Source of the DNA: Hymenobacter busanensis
GTDB taxonomy: Bacteria > Bacteroidota > Bacteroidia > Cytophagales > Hymenobacteraceae
Assembly (NCBI RefSeq): GCF_008727865.1
Contig: NZ_VTWU01000003.1
Location: forward strand, 496,001 to 560,000
Length of the DNA: 64,000 bases
Reading direction: 5' to 3'
Of this stretch, positions 9,276 through 17,928 are shown piece after piece. The notes beneath the pieces were generated by a model. It ran no database searches, was not told where the DNA came from, and saw only the letters and a list, made by a program, of their open reading frames with translations. Each line of letters starts with the position of its first letter. The first letter of the stretch is position 1. The position numbers and the translations under genes were made by a program.

Positions 9276-9710
9276 CTACGCGTGGGGTTGTATCACGGCC
9301 TGTTTCACCAGGTCGAGCAGCAGGGCATCGGGGGCGCTGAGGGTGGCGGGAGTGCGCGGCAGGCGTGCGGGGTCGAGGTAGCCGGCCAGGGCCTCGAAGC
9401 CAGCGGGTTCGAGGCGGTGAAACGCCATCGACCAATCCTGAAAGCTGCGGGCGGCAATGGGCTTGTCGGAGAGTTTGGTGACGTTGGAGTGGCGCGCGTC
9501 CTGGGCAATGCGCTGGTAGAGCGGCTCCAGCACCTGCGGGTCGCCTTCGATGAGCTGGGCAATGTTGCCGTGGCTGTAGAACAAAATGCCGGTGACGTGG
9601 TGGCGGGCGTTGTCGCGGCGGCACTGCGCGAGCAGCGCATCCAGCTCGGCGTCGGTGAGCGGGCGCACGGCCCGGCTCATGTAAATAATGTGGTGGAGCA
9701 TAGCAGGCAT
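9276..9710 (-). CDS. BLUF-domain blue-light sensor protein
   Basis: A 144-residue protein that is essentially one BLUF (FAD-binding blue-light) domain with a short helical C-terminal cap. The flavin-switch residues are visible: Tyr in HHIIYMSRA, Asn in CRRDNARHHVTG, Gln in NIAQLIEGD, and Trp plus Met in FQDWSMAF. The start at 9710 (MPAMLHH) puts the first strand at the N-terminus as usual for the family; an ATG at 9701 is an alternative. The PAS kinase follows 130 bp downstream on the same strand, so a light input to that kinase is an attractive inference. BLUF domains bind FAD and signal through a rearranged Tyr-Gln hydrogen bond. Confidence 0.93.
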   Translation of the reverse strand: MPAMLHHIIYMSRAVRPLTDAELDALLAQCRRDNARHHVTGILFYSHGNIAQLIEGDPQVLEPLYQRIAQDARHSNVTKLSDKPIAARSFQDWSMAFHRLEPAGFEALAGYLDPARLPRTPATLSAPDALLLDLVKQAVIQPHA

Positions 9711-10020
9711 CGGCGGCAACCGCGCAAGTACTTGGTAAAACGGGCCCGGAAAGCCGGCCTGATACGCCAAAGATAAGGCAACCCCTGCACTAGGGACGTC
9801 GGTGGCAGCCGTCAGGCCACTGCGCTGCACGGCGCTCCTCCGACGCGTTGGTGCACAAATAAGGCGGCGAAAGATTTGAAGAAAAAGTTAAAAATAATAT
9901 TATTAATGTAATATATTTGGGTGTTGATGTTCTTGATGTCCGCGCCACGGCTGCGCGGGCCCGCTGCCGTGGCAGCCCGTGGTTGGTACAAGCTATTTGG
10001 TCTCCCATTCCCCCGCAACA
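9711..10020. other. Intergenic stretch between the BLUF gene and the secreted lipoprotein gene
   Basis: No gene seen. The stretch 9870-9925 is markedly AT-rich against the GC-rich background and holds the rightward promoter listed separately. The leftward side holds TACTTGCG about 15 bases upstream of the BLUF start, a possible -7 box. Confidence 0.6.
9912..9919 (+). promoter_or_regulatory. -7 box (TATATTTG) for the lipoprotein gene
   Basis: TATATTTG matches the Bacteroidota -7 consensus TAnnTTTG exactly and sits in an AT-rich island about 100 bp upstream of the ATG at 10021. No convincing -33 TTG is spaced correctly. Confidence 0.5.
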
Positions 10021-11169
10021 ATGCGCAAGACAACCCTTATTGCCCTGGCCACCACTTTCCTGTGTGGGGTCAGCTGCCAAAAAAACGACGTGGTACCCAC
10101 CAACTCGCCCGGCGCCGGCCTTTCGCAAGATGTTGCCGTGGCTTGCGTCGACGACGTCATCGACTTCAACAGCATTACGCCGGGCACGTTGCTCAACCAG
10201 GCAACCAGCACGGGCGGCGTATCGACTACCGTGAGCAGCTTCAACCCGCACTATCCCACCAAAACCCGGGCCGCCTCCGTGTTCCGCAGCAGCCTCCCCG
10301 TGTCGTCGACCGAGGACCTGGACCTGCGCAGCCCCGGCGCCCCGTACGCCGTTGGGGAGCCGCAGCCAAACCCCGGCTTTGAAAATACCGTGGCGCTGGG
10401 CAACATTGTGGTGCTGCAGAACTTCCGGGAATACTCCGACCCGCTGCCCGACGCCACGCCCAACAACGTGAACGAGCCCAACGACGACGACTTCACGGAG
10501 TTTGAGCAGGGCGGCACCATCGGCTTCGATTTCGGCAGTGCAGCGCCCATTACGGCTACTTCGCTCACGGTCATCGACGTGGAGTTTGCCTACAATTTTG
10601 AGGGCGAAACCGGCAACGTGAAGCTCTACGCCAGCAAAGGTGGCGCCCAGATCGGGCCAGCCTATCCGTTCCATGATGCCGGCCCCAACGGCGTGGAAGT
10701 CGTGTCGCTGGGCAACACGCCGGGCGTTGGCTACATAGAGGTAACCATCGTCGGCTCGATGGGCATCGACAACCTGCGCTTCTGCCGGCCCGCGCCGCCC
10801 ACCAGCCACTGCACCTACACCCAGGGCTACTGGAAAAACCACCCCAATGCCTGGCCGGTGCAAAGCCTCACGCTGGGTGGTATTTCCTATAGCAAAGCCC
10901 AGTTGATTACCATCTTTCAGACCCCCGTGCGCGGCAACGGCCTGCTTGCGCTGGCGCACCAGCTGATTGCCGCCAAGCTGAACGTGGCCAACGGCAGTAG
11001 CCCGGCCGCGGTGGCCGCCGACATAGCCGCAGCCGATGCCATGTTTGTGGGCAAAGACCTGCGGGCAAATCCGCAGCCGAGCGTGCCCACTTCCCAAACC
11101 AGTGCATTGGTCGGCCGGCTCGATAATTACAACAACGGCGTAACCGGCCCAGGGCACTGCGACGATTAA
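10021..11169 (+). CDS. Secreted lipoprotein with a C-terminal TQGYWKNHP-type domain
   Basis: A 382-residue protein. The start at 10021 gives a lipoprotein signal (LIALATTFLCGVSC then QKND), so the mature protein should be lipid-anchored at Cys-19. The middle (about 40-255) is Asp/Asn/Pro-rich and beta-rich and reads like a galactose-binding or CHRD-like jelly roll; I do not recognise it firmly. The C-terminus contains CTYTQGYWKNHPNAWP followed by GNGLLALAHQLIAAKLNVA, a domain of unknown function I know from many bacterial extracellular proteins. It has its own promoter and a strong terminator, so it is a single transcription unit lying between the two efflux blocks. No enzymatic motif is visible. 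Confidence 0.8.
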   Translation: MRKTTLIALATTFLCGVSCQKNDVVPTNSPGAGLSQDVAVACVDDVIDFNSITPGTLLNQATSTGGVSTTVSSFNPHYPTKTRAASVFRSSLPVSSTEDLDLRSPGAPYAVGEPQPNPGFENTVALGNIVVLQNFREYSDPLPDATPNNVNEPNDDDFTEFEQGGTIGFDFGSAAPITATSLTVIDVEFAYNFEGETGNVKLYASKGGAQIGPAYPFHDAGPNGVEVVSLGNTPGVGYIEVTIVGSMGIDNLRFCRPAPPTSHCTYTQGYWKNHPNAWPVQSLTLGGISYSKAQLITIFQTPVRGNGLLALAHQLIAAKLNVANGSSPAAVAADIAAADAMFVGKDLRANPQPSVPTSQTSALVGRLDNYNNGVTGPGHCDD

Positions 11170-11189
11170 GTTGCCCCGGCGTATGCCGC

Positions 11190-11227
11190 AAACCGCAGCC
11201 TGAAGCACTTCAGGCTGCGGTTTTTTT
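11190..11227 (+). terminator. Strong intrinsic terminator after the lipoprotein gene
   Basis: AACCGCAGCCTGAAG at 11191-11205 pairs perfectly with CTTCAGGCTGCGGTT across a 2-nt loop, followed by a run of seven T. It isolates the lipoprotein gene from efflux block 2. Confidence 0.92.
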
Positions 11228-11265
11228 GTGCCTAGGCCCAGCGTGTTCGAATCCGGCGGCCGGGA

Positions 11266-11300
11266 CCATTCATTTCCGAACACCGTGTCCATTTGCGGAC
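11266..11300 (+). promoter_or_regulatory. Upstream activator site of efflux block 2 (copy 2 of the 35-bp element)
   Basis: CCATTCATTTCCGAACA, three bases, TGTCCA, four bases, CGGAC: the same arrangement as at 2368-2402, again with a GTCC-N6-GGAC inverted repeat in the right half. The distance to the -24/-12-like box is 66 bp in both copies. Confidence 0.75.
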
Positions 11301-11366
11301 GATATTTTTCGGCGCTGATATTTGATGTATGAGTGTATTGTGTTGAAAAACAAATATTTATGTATT

Positions 11367-11383
11367 TGGCACGCGGATTGGCT
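11367..11383 (+). promoter_or_regulatory. Sigma-54-like -24/-12 promoter of efflux block 2
   Basis: TGGCACGCGGATTGGCT: the -24 part TGGCACG matches the sigma-54 consensus fully and the -12 part is TTGGCT, as at 2469-2485. The ATPase start lies 90-150 bp downstream. Confidence 0.65.
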
Positions 11384-11472
11384 TCTTCTGGTAGCCCCCC
11401 ATAGCCCGCCGCACGAAAGCGGACAATGTGGGGAGCCGCCTTTCCCAAGTGCCTCTCAACGACAACTCATCT

Positions 11473-12204
<732 letters not shown>

Positions 12205-12334
12205 GCGGTAGCCCGTTACCGGTTGCAAGCTGCGCGTTTGGGCAGCGGCAAAACCGATAACCCGAAACCAGCGACGAACACCTGGCACTTGGCAGCCGAC
12301 ACCCGACATCCCGCACCCCGCATACCCTACCGCT

Positions 12335-13762
12335 ATGAAAACGAACTTCTCTTTTGTCCGCACGTGGTCGGCCGCAGCACTGCTGCTGGCCGCCGCTTGC
12401 AGCCGCTCCACCGCCCCACAGGTGCAGCCAGCTGCTACCGCCGGCACGCCGGCCCAGGCTGTAGAAGCCGTACTGGCGCAGCTTCATGAGCACGAGCAGT
12501 TCGACGGGGCGGTGCTGGTGGCGGAACAGGGCCGCGTGACCCTACAGCAAGCCGCCGGCTGGGCCAACCAGGCCCGCCGCGAAGCCTTGCGCCCCGATGC
12601 CCAGTTCGACGTGTCGGCCCTGAGCCAGACGTTTACGGCCGCCGCCGTGCTGGCCCTGCGCGACCAGCAGGAGCTGCACCTCGACGACGAACTGAGCCGC
12701 TACGTGCCCAACCTGCCGTACCCCGGCGTGACGCTGCGCCACCTGCTCACCCACACCTCGGGCATTCCCGAAGTCGACGTGCGCGAATCGGGCAACGATG
12801 TGGCGGCCGAGCTGTATTACCTGCACCCGGAAGCCGCGTTTGCGCCTGGCCGCCGGTGGGAATACACCACCACCAACTACGCCCTGCTACAGAAAGTAGT
12901 GGAGCGCGTGAGCGGGCTGGCCTTTGCCGATTACCTGCAACGCTCGTTTTTCGGCCCGCTGAACATGCGCGACACCCGGGCAACAGCCCAGGCCCAAGTT
13001 GCGCCGGAGCGCCGCGCCGTGGGCTACGCCCGCCCCACGTACCTGCGCCCGGCCACCCCGGCTGCTGCCGTGGTGCCGGGGCTGCACATCTACTCCACGC
13101 TCACCGACCTGCACACCTGGATGCGGGGCCTGCGCAACGGGCAGTTTCTCACCGCAGCCTCGGTCGCCGAGCTGTTTGCGCCCACGCGCCTCGCCGACGG
13201 CTCGTGGGCCAGCACCACGCTCCGCGGCCGGGCGGCCGGTTTTGGCATGGGCTGGTTCACGAGCCTGCCCGCCAGCGGCCAATCAATGGTGTGGCATTCG
13301 GGCGGCCAGGATGGTTATTTCGCTTACCTCGGGTTCGATGCTGCAGCCGACCGCGTGGTTATTCTGCTCAACAACACCGCCGACGCGGCCGGCACGCTGG
13401 CCACTGCCACGGTGGTCGAGCAGGTGCTGGGTGGCCGGCCGGCGCTGCTGCCCAAACGCTCGGTGGCCCGCGCCGTGGGCCGGTTGGTAGCGGCGCAGGG
13501 CATCGAAGCCGCCGTGCTGCACTACGCCTCGGTGCACACCGACACGGCCCGCTACTACGCCAGCGAGTTTGAGTTCGAGCAGCTCAGCCAAGAGCTGCAG
13601 GCGCGGCAGCGGCCCGCCGAGGCGCTGGCTGTGCTGACGGCCTACGCGGCCACCGCACCCGCTGCCGACGGCCTGCGCGAACCGCTGCTGCGCCTGCACA
13701 CCCGCTTGGTGGTGGCGCGCACCGCTGCGTGGGCCCAGGCCCCTGCCGTGGTAGCCCTCTGA
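12335..13762 (+). CDS. Beta-lactamase-fold serine-hydrolase-like lipoprotein, probably inactive
   Basis: A 475-residue protein with a probable lipoprotein signal (LLLAAACS). The fold is that of class C beta-lactamases/DD-peptidases/esterases: HLLTHTSGIPE, PGRRWEYTTTNYALL, and WHSGGQDGYFAYLGF with the HSG triad equivalent. The nucleophile motif, usually SxxK before FTA, reads ALSQ here (FDVSALSQTFTAAAV), so both the catalytic Ser and Lys are replaced, and the YxN motif reads YTT. The predicted product is therefore a non-catalytic paralogue, perhaps a binding or accessory protein of the pump. It is inserted between the ATPase and permease genes, co-directional, with gaps of 130 and 40 bp. A C-terminal helical extension of about 100 residues follows the hydrolase fold. 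Confidence 0.85.
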   Translation: MKTNFSFVRTWSAAALLLAAACSRSTAPQVQPAATAGTPAQAVEAVLAQLHEHEQFDGAVLVAEQGRVTLQQAAGWANQARREALRPDAQFDVSALSQTFTAAAVLALRDQQELHLDDELSRYVPNLPYPGVTLRHLLTHTSGIPEVDVRESGNDVAAELYYLHPEAAFAPGRRWEYTTTNYALLQKVVERVSGLAFADYLQRSFFGPLNMRDTRATAQAQVAPERRAVGYARPTYLRPATPAAAVVPGLHIYSTLTDLHTWMRGLRNGQFLTAASVAELFAPTRLADGSWASTTLRGRAAGFGMGWFTSLPASGQSMVWHSGGQDGYFAYLGFDAAADRVVILLNNTADAAGTLATATVVEQVLGGRPALLPKRSVARAVGRLVAAQGIEAAVLHYASVHTDTARYYASEFEFEQLSQELQARQRPAEALAVLTAYAATAPAADGLREPLLRLHTRLVVARTAAWAQAPAVVAL

Positions 13763-13802
13763 TTTTTCTTCTCTTTCCCGACCCCTCTCAAAAGCCGTTG
13801 TC

Positions 13803-15056
13803 ATGCTGCTTAGCTATCTGAAACTCGCTTGGAAGGTGCTGTTGCGCCGCAAGTTCTTCACCTTCATCAGCCTTTTCGGCATCTCCTTCACCCTGATGGT
13901 GCTGCTGGTGGTGGTGGCCTTCTTCGACCACGCATTCGGGGCCCACTACCCCGAGACGCGCATCGACCGGATGGTGTTTGCCCAGTTTCTGCACGTGAAG
14001 TTCAAAGACGGCGGCAACATGAACACGCCGCCCAGCTACCACCTGCTCGACAAGTACGTGCGCCCCCTGCGCACCCCGGAGAGAGTAGCCATTGCCTCGA
14101 ACTTTCACGCCACGCCCAGCTACGTGGGCAACCGCAAGCTCGACCTGGACCTGCGCTACACCGACGCCAACTTCTGGCAGATTCTGGATTTCCACTTCCT
14201 CGAAGGCAAAGCCATTCAGGAAGCCGACGTGAAAGCCGCCGCCCGCGTGGCCGTTATCAACCAGGCCACCGCCCGCCAGTACTTCGGCACCGACCACGGC
14301 GTGGTGGGCCGCACCATTGCGGTAAACCAGCTGGGCTACCGCGTGACGGGCGTGGTGGAGGATGTGCCCGCCATGCGCCTGGCCTCCTACGCCGACGTGT
14401 GGGTGCCCATTACCACCAGTCCCGACGACTTGCAGAAAACCGACCTCAACGGCGACTACCTGGGCATTATCCTGGCCAAATCGGCGGAGGACGTGCCGGC
14501 TGTGCAGGCCGAGTTTGAGCAGGCCATGAAGCGCGTGCCGCTGACCGACCCCAAGACCATGGACCACCTGGACCTGCACGCCGACAAGCTCTTCACCGCC
14601 TTTGCCCGCCAGCTCACCAGCCCGCTCACCGAGTACAAGTCGGACGGCATGGAGTACCTGGTGCCCATTCTGGGCGGGCTGGCCTTGCTTTTTATGCTGC
14701 TGCCGGCTTTGAATCTGGTGAACATCAACGTGAGCCGCATCATGGAGCGCAGCTCCGAAATAGGCGTGCGCAAGGCCTTTGGGGCCACGGGCGGCAAGCT
14801 GGTGGGGCAGTTTCTGGTCGAAAACATCTTCCTCACGCTCCTGGGTGGCGTGGTGGGGCTGGTGCTGGCCTACATCGCGCTGCAGGTCATCAGCGGGGCG
14901 CAGCTGCTGGCCTACGCCCACTTCGAGCTAAACGGGCGGATTTTCGCCTGGGCCCTGCTCGTCACGGTATTCTTCGGGGTGCTGAGCGGGGTGTACCCGG
15001 CCTTCAAAATGTCGCGCCTGCACCCGGCCCAGGCCCTTAAAGGCAGCGGCAAATAA
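13803..15056 (+). CDS. ABC permease, FtsX/MacB type (first of two)
   Basis: A 417-residue permease. An N-terminal membrane helix (about 20-42, FTLMVLLVVVAFF) is followed by a large periplasmic MacB-PCD-like domain and three further helices in the C-terminal FtsX domain: around 280-300 (LVPILGGLALLFMLLPALNL), 335-360 (FLTLLGGVVGLVLAYIAL) and 380-400. The coupling segment IMERSSEIGVRKAFGATGG, where the ATPase docks, is clear, and it ends in MSRLHPAQALKG, the typical FtsX tail. It pairs with the next permease to form the heterodimeric membrane core. The two start regions differ from each other, so they are ancient paralogues rather than a recent duplication. Confidence 0.93.
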   Translation: MLLSYLKLAWKVLLRRKFFTFISLFGISFTLMVLLVVVAFFDHAFGAHYPETRIDRMVFAQFLHVKFKDGGNMNTPPSYHLLDKYVRPLRTPERVAIASNFHATPSYVGNRKLDLDLRYTDANFWQILDFHFLEGKAIQEADVKAAARVAVINQATARQYFGTDHGVVGRTIAVNQLGYRVTGVVEDVPAMRLASYADVWVPITTSPDDLQKTDLNGDYLGIILAKSAEDVPAVQAEFEQAMKRVPLTDPKTMDHLDLHADKLFTAFARQLTSPLTEYKSDGMEYLVPILGGLALLFMLLPALNLVNINVSRIMERSSEIGVRKAFGATGGKLVGQFLVENIFLTLLGGVVGLVLAYIALQVISGAQLLAYAHFELNGRIFAWALLVTVFFGVLSGVYPAFKMSRLHPAQALKGSGK

Positions 15057-15104
15057 CCTGACCCAGCGCAACTCTTCCCGGCCCTTCCCGGCCCCCCACA
15101 AGCC

Positions 15105-16298
15105 ATGATTCGTCACCTCTTCACGCTGATTTGGAACCGCAAGCGGTCCAATGCCTTGCTCATCGCCGAAATCCTGCTCTCGTTTTTCGTGCTCTTCGCC
15201 GTGAGCGTGCTGCTGGTTACCAGCTACTACAACTACCGCCAGCCTGCCGGCTTCGAGTACCAGAACGTGTGGGAGCTGAACGTGAACCCCGGCCAGGACA
15301 CCACCGACCACCGCCCCACGCTGCGCCTGATGATGCAGCGCCTACAGGCCACTCCCGGCGTGGTAGCGGTTACGGGCACTAGCTCGAACACGCCTTTCGC
15401 GTTCAGCTCCATGAACACCAACCAGTACTACTACCAGAAAAAGCAGGGCCCCTCGACCGACCGCTACGAAGCCGACGACGAGATGGTGAAGGTGCTACGC
15501 CAGCACGTGGTAGCCGGCCGGTGGTTCGACCGCCGCGACGATGCCGCCACCAACCCGCCCGTCATCATCAACCAACGCTTCGCCGAAAAGCTGTTCGGCA
15601 ACGAGTCGCCGGTGGGCAAGGTGATGACCAACGACAAAGGCACCGAGAAGTGGCAGGTGGTGGGCGTGGTCGACTACTACCGCCGCGCCAGTGACTTCGA
15701 CGGCAACGCCCCGGCCATTTTTGTGCGGCGCGTGGCCCAGGATGTCGACAAGCTGGATCCGAACGAGAATCCGGTGCTGCTGGTGCGCGTGCAGCCCGGC
15801 AGCGGCGCCGTGCTGGAGCAGCGCTTGGTAAAGGAAATCAGCGCCGTAACCAAGGGCTGGACCGCCAAGGTGAATACGCTGGAAGAAAACCGTCACGACA
15901 AGATGAAAATCGTGCTGACGCCGCTCGTGGCCCTGGGCTTGGTGTCGTTGTTCCTGATTCTGAACGTGGCGCTGGGGCTGTTTGGGGTACTGTGGTACAA
16001 CATCAACCAGCGCAAGGCCGAAATTGGCCTGCGCCGCGCCCTGGGGGCTACCGGCTCGGGCATCGGGTCGCAGTTTCTGGGCGAAATGCTGGTGGTGACC
16101 ACGCTGGGCGTGCTGGCGGGCGTGCTGCTCACCGCGCAGTTTCCGCTGCTGGGGGCCTTTGGCGTCGAAACCCCGATTTACGTCATATCCATTGGCTTGT
16201 CCGCGGTGCTCATTTACGTCCTCACGGCCGTCTGCGCCTTCCAGCCCAGCCGCATTGCCGCCGGCATTCAGCCCGCCGTGTCGCTGCGCGAAGAATAA
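15105..16298 (+). CDS. ABC permease, FtsX/MacB type (second of two)
   Basis: A 397-residue paralogue of the preceding permease, 48 bp downstream. It has the same plan: an N-terminal helix (about 18-40, ILLSFFVLFAVSVLLVTSYY), a periplasmic domain (GVVAVTGTSSNTPFAF, QRFAEKLFGNESPVG), then three C-terminal helices. The coupling segment is INQRKAEIGLRRALGATGSG and the tail is FQPSRIAAGIQPAVSLREE. With the ATPase, adaptor and TolC channel it completes a tripartite efflux machine. A 14-bp hairpin follows before the regulator gene. Confidence 0.93.
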   Translation: MIRHLFTLIWNRKRSNALLIAEILLSFFVLFAVSVLLVTSYYNYRQPAGFEYQNVWELNVNPGQDTTDHRPTLRLMMQRLQATPGVVAVTGTSSNTPFAFSSMNTNQYYYQKKQGPSTDRYEADDEMVKVLRQHVVAGRWFDRRDDAATNPPVIINQRFAEKLFGNESPVGKVMTNDKGTEKWQVVGVVDYYRRASDFDGNAPAIFVRRVAQDVDKLDPNENPVLLVRVQPGSGAVLEQRLVKEISAVTKGWTAKVNTLEENRHDKMKIVLTPLVALGLVSLFLILNVALGLFGVLWYNINQRKAEIGLRRALGATGSGIGSQFLGEMLVVTTLGVLAGVLLTAQFPLLGAFGVETPIYVISIGLSAVLIYVLTAVCAFQPSRIAAGIQPAVSLREE

Positions 16299-16305
16299 CC
16301 GAACG

Positions 16306-16340
16306 CGAAACGCCCCGCCGGCCATAGGCGGGGCGTTTCG
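16306..16340 (+). terminator. Hairpin between the permease and response-regulator genes
   Basis: A perfect 14-bp stem (CGAAACGCCCCGCC at 16306-16319 against 16327-16340) with a 7-nt loop and only TT after it. With no T tract it may be a partial terminator or attenuator lowering expression of the regulators relative to the pump. Confidence 0.6.
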
Positions 16341-16403
16341 TTGCCCGCCGCGCTTCTCTTTCCCGCCGCAAATTCCGTCCTTCGTTCCTCTCTCTTCCCA
16401 GCC

Positions 16404-17792
16404 ATGATTCTTATCGTCGACGACGACATTGCCGTGCGCACCTCCTTGGGTTTGCTGCTCAAGCAGGCCGGCTATGCCACCAAGGCCGTGGGCACGCCCG
16501 AAGACGCCCTGCGCGTGGTGCAGGAGGCCGCGCCGGAGCTGGTGCTCATGGACATGAACTACTCGCTGGAAACCACCGGGCAGGACGGCCTGCAGCTGCT
16601 GGGCCAGGTGAAAGACGTGGCGCCGCAGGTGCCCGTCATTCTCATCACCGGCTGGGGCTCCATCACGCTGGCCGTGGAAGGCATGAAGGCCGGCGCCGCC
16701 GAGTTTGTGACCAAGCCCTGGAACAACGACTCGCTGCTGCAAACCATCCGCACCGTCATCAGCTTGGCCGAAAGCACCGCGGTCCACGCCGACGACGAGC
16801 TGAACCCCACGCGCCGCCAGCTCGACCGGCAGTACAATTTCCAGCGCATTGTGGGGCAGGATGCGCAGCTCCTGAATGTGCTGCGCAGCGTGGGCCAGGT
16901 AGCGGCCACCGACGCCTCGGTGCTCATTGAGGGCGAATCGGGCACGGGCAAGGAGCTGATTGCCGAAGCCGTGCACCTGAACTCGCACCGCCGCAAGGCC
17001 CCGTTCGTGAAGGTGAATTTGGGCGGCATTTCTGCGTCGCTGTTCGAAAGCGAAATGTTTGGGCACCGCCGCGGCGCTTTCACCGATGCCAAAACCGACC
17101 GCGTGGGCCGCTTCGAAATGGCCAACGGCGGCACCATTTTCCTCGACGAAATTGGCGAGCTGGACCTGGGCAGCCAAGTGAAGCTGCTGCGGGTGCTGCA
17201 AGACCGTACCTACGAAGTGCTGGGCGACTCGCGCAGCCGCTCGCTCGACATCCGGGTGATTTGTGCCACCAACCGCAACCTGGCCGAGATGGTGCGCGAA
17301 GGCCGGTTCCGCGAGGACCTGTTCTACCGCATCAACCTGATTACGGTGCGCCTGCCCGCCCTGCGCGAGCGGCCCGATGACGTGCCGCTGCTGGTGCAGC
17401 ACTTCGTGCAGAACCTGCGCACGGCCTACAACCGCCCGGCTCTGAAAGTGGGCACCCGCGCCCTGCACTGGCTGCGCGAGCAGCCGCTGCCCGGCAACAT
17501 CCGGGAGCTGAAAAACCTGGTGGAGCGCGCCGTGCTGGTGAGCGGCAAAGACGAGCTGGGCCCCGAGGACTTTCAGGCCCAAACGCAGCGTGTGGTGGTG
17601 AAAGCCGCCGAAGGCGAGCTGCCCGCCGTGGGCGTGATGACGCTCGATGAGATGGAGGCCCAGATGATTCGCAAGACTGTGGATTTCTACGCCGGCAACC
17701 TCTCGCGCGTGGCCAAAGCCCTCGGCCTGAGCCGCGGCGCCCTCTACCGCCGACTGGAGAAGTTCAACATTCCCTTCGATGCCGCGCAGTAG
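16404..17792 (+). CDS. NtrC-family sigma-54-dependent response regulator
   Basis: A 462-residue activator. The start at 16404 (MILIVDDD) gives a canonical receiver: acidic DDD 6-8, phospho-acceptor Asp-50 in VLMDMN, Thr-82 in ITGWGS and Lys-104 in TKPW. The AAA+ domain has Walker A GESGTGKE (about 177-184), the sigma-54 contact loop as GAFTDA (224-229) rather than the textbook GAFTGA, Walker B GGTIFLDEIGEL and the arginine-finger region FREDLFYRIN. A Fis-type helix-turn-helix closes the protein (VAKALGLSRGALYRRL). It is the obvious candidate to bind the paired 35-bp elements at 2368 and 11266. The kinase gene follows. Confidence 0.95.
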   Translation: MILIVDDDIAVRTSLGLLLKQAGYATKAVGTPEDALRVVQEAAPELVLMDMNYSLETTGQDGLQLLGQVKDVAPQVPVILITGWGSITLAVEGMKAGAAEFVTKPWNNDSLLQTIRTVISLAESTAVHADDELNPTRRQLDRQYNFQRIVGQDAQLLNVLRSVGQVAATDASVLIEGESGTGKELIAEAVHLNSHRRKAPFVKVNLGGISASLFESEMFGHRRGAFTDAKTDRVGRFEMANGGTIFLDEIGELDLGSQVKLLRVLQDRTYEVLGDSRSRSLDIRVICATNRNLAEMVREGRFREDLFYRINLITVRLPALRERPDDVPLLVQHFVQNLRTAYNRPALKVGTRALHWLREQPLPGNIRELKNLVERAVLVSGKDELGPEDFQAQTQRVVVKAAEGELPAVGVMTLDEMEAQMIRKTVDFYAGNLSRVAKALGLSRGALYRRLEKFNIPFDAAQ

Positions 17793-17812
17793 CTTGGTAA
17801 GACACCTGAACA

Positions 17813-17901
17813 GTCATGCTGAGCTTGGCGAAGCATCTCTGCCGTTTCGTTGAATCGTTGCAGACAAAGCGGTAGAGATGCTTCGGCAAGCTCAGCATGA
17901 C
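17813..17901. repeat. Dispersed palindromic repeat, copy A
   Basis: Arms of 28 bp: GTCATGCTGAGC followed by TTGGCGAAGCATCTCT at 17813-17840, and the complementary arm at 17874-17901, with one mismatch and a loop of about 33 nt. Related copies are at 25475-25565 and 29045-29123. It lies between the response-regulator and kinase genes. Confidence 0.85.
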
Positions 17902-17928
17902 GTTTCTTTATTGCGCGCACCCTCCCGC

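Noticed and set aside
11241-11265. GTTCGAATCC resembling a tRNA T-loop
   Set aside because: The flanking bases do not form a T stem and no acceptor or anticodon arms follow.
12335-13762. Antibiotic-resistance beta-lactamase
   Set aside because: The SxxK catalytic motif is absent (ALSQ), so hydrolysis of beta-lactams is not expected.
15495-17582. Minus-strand open frame of 695 codons across the permease and regulator genes
   Set aside because: His/Gln/Ala-rich shadow spanning two clear plus-strand genes.
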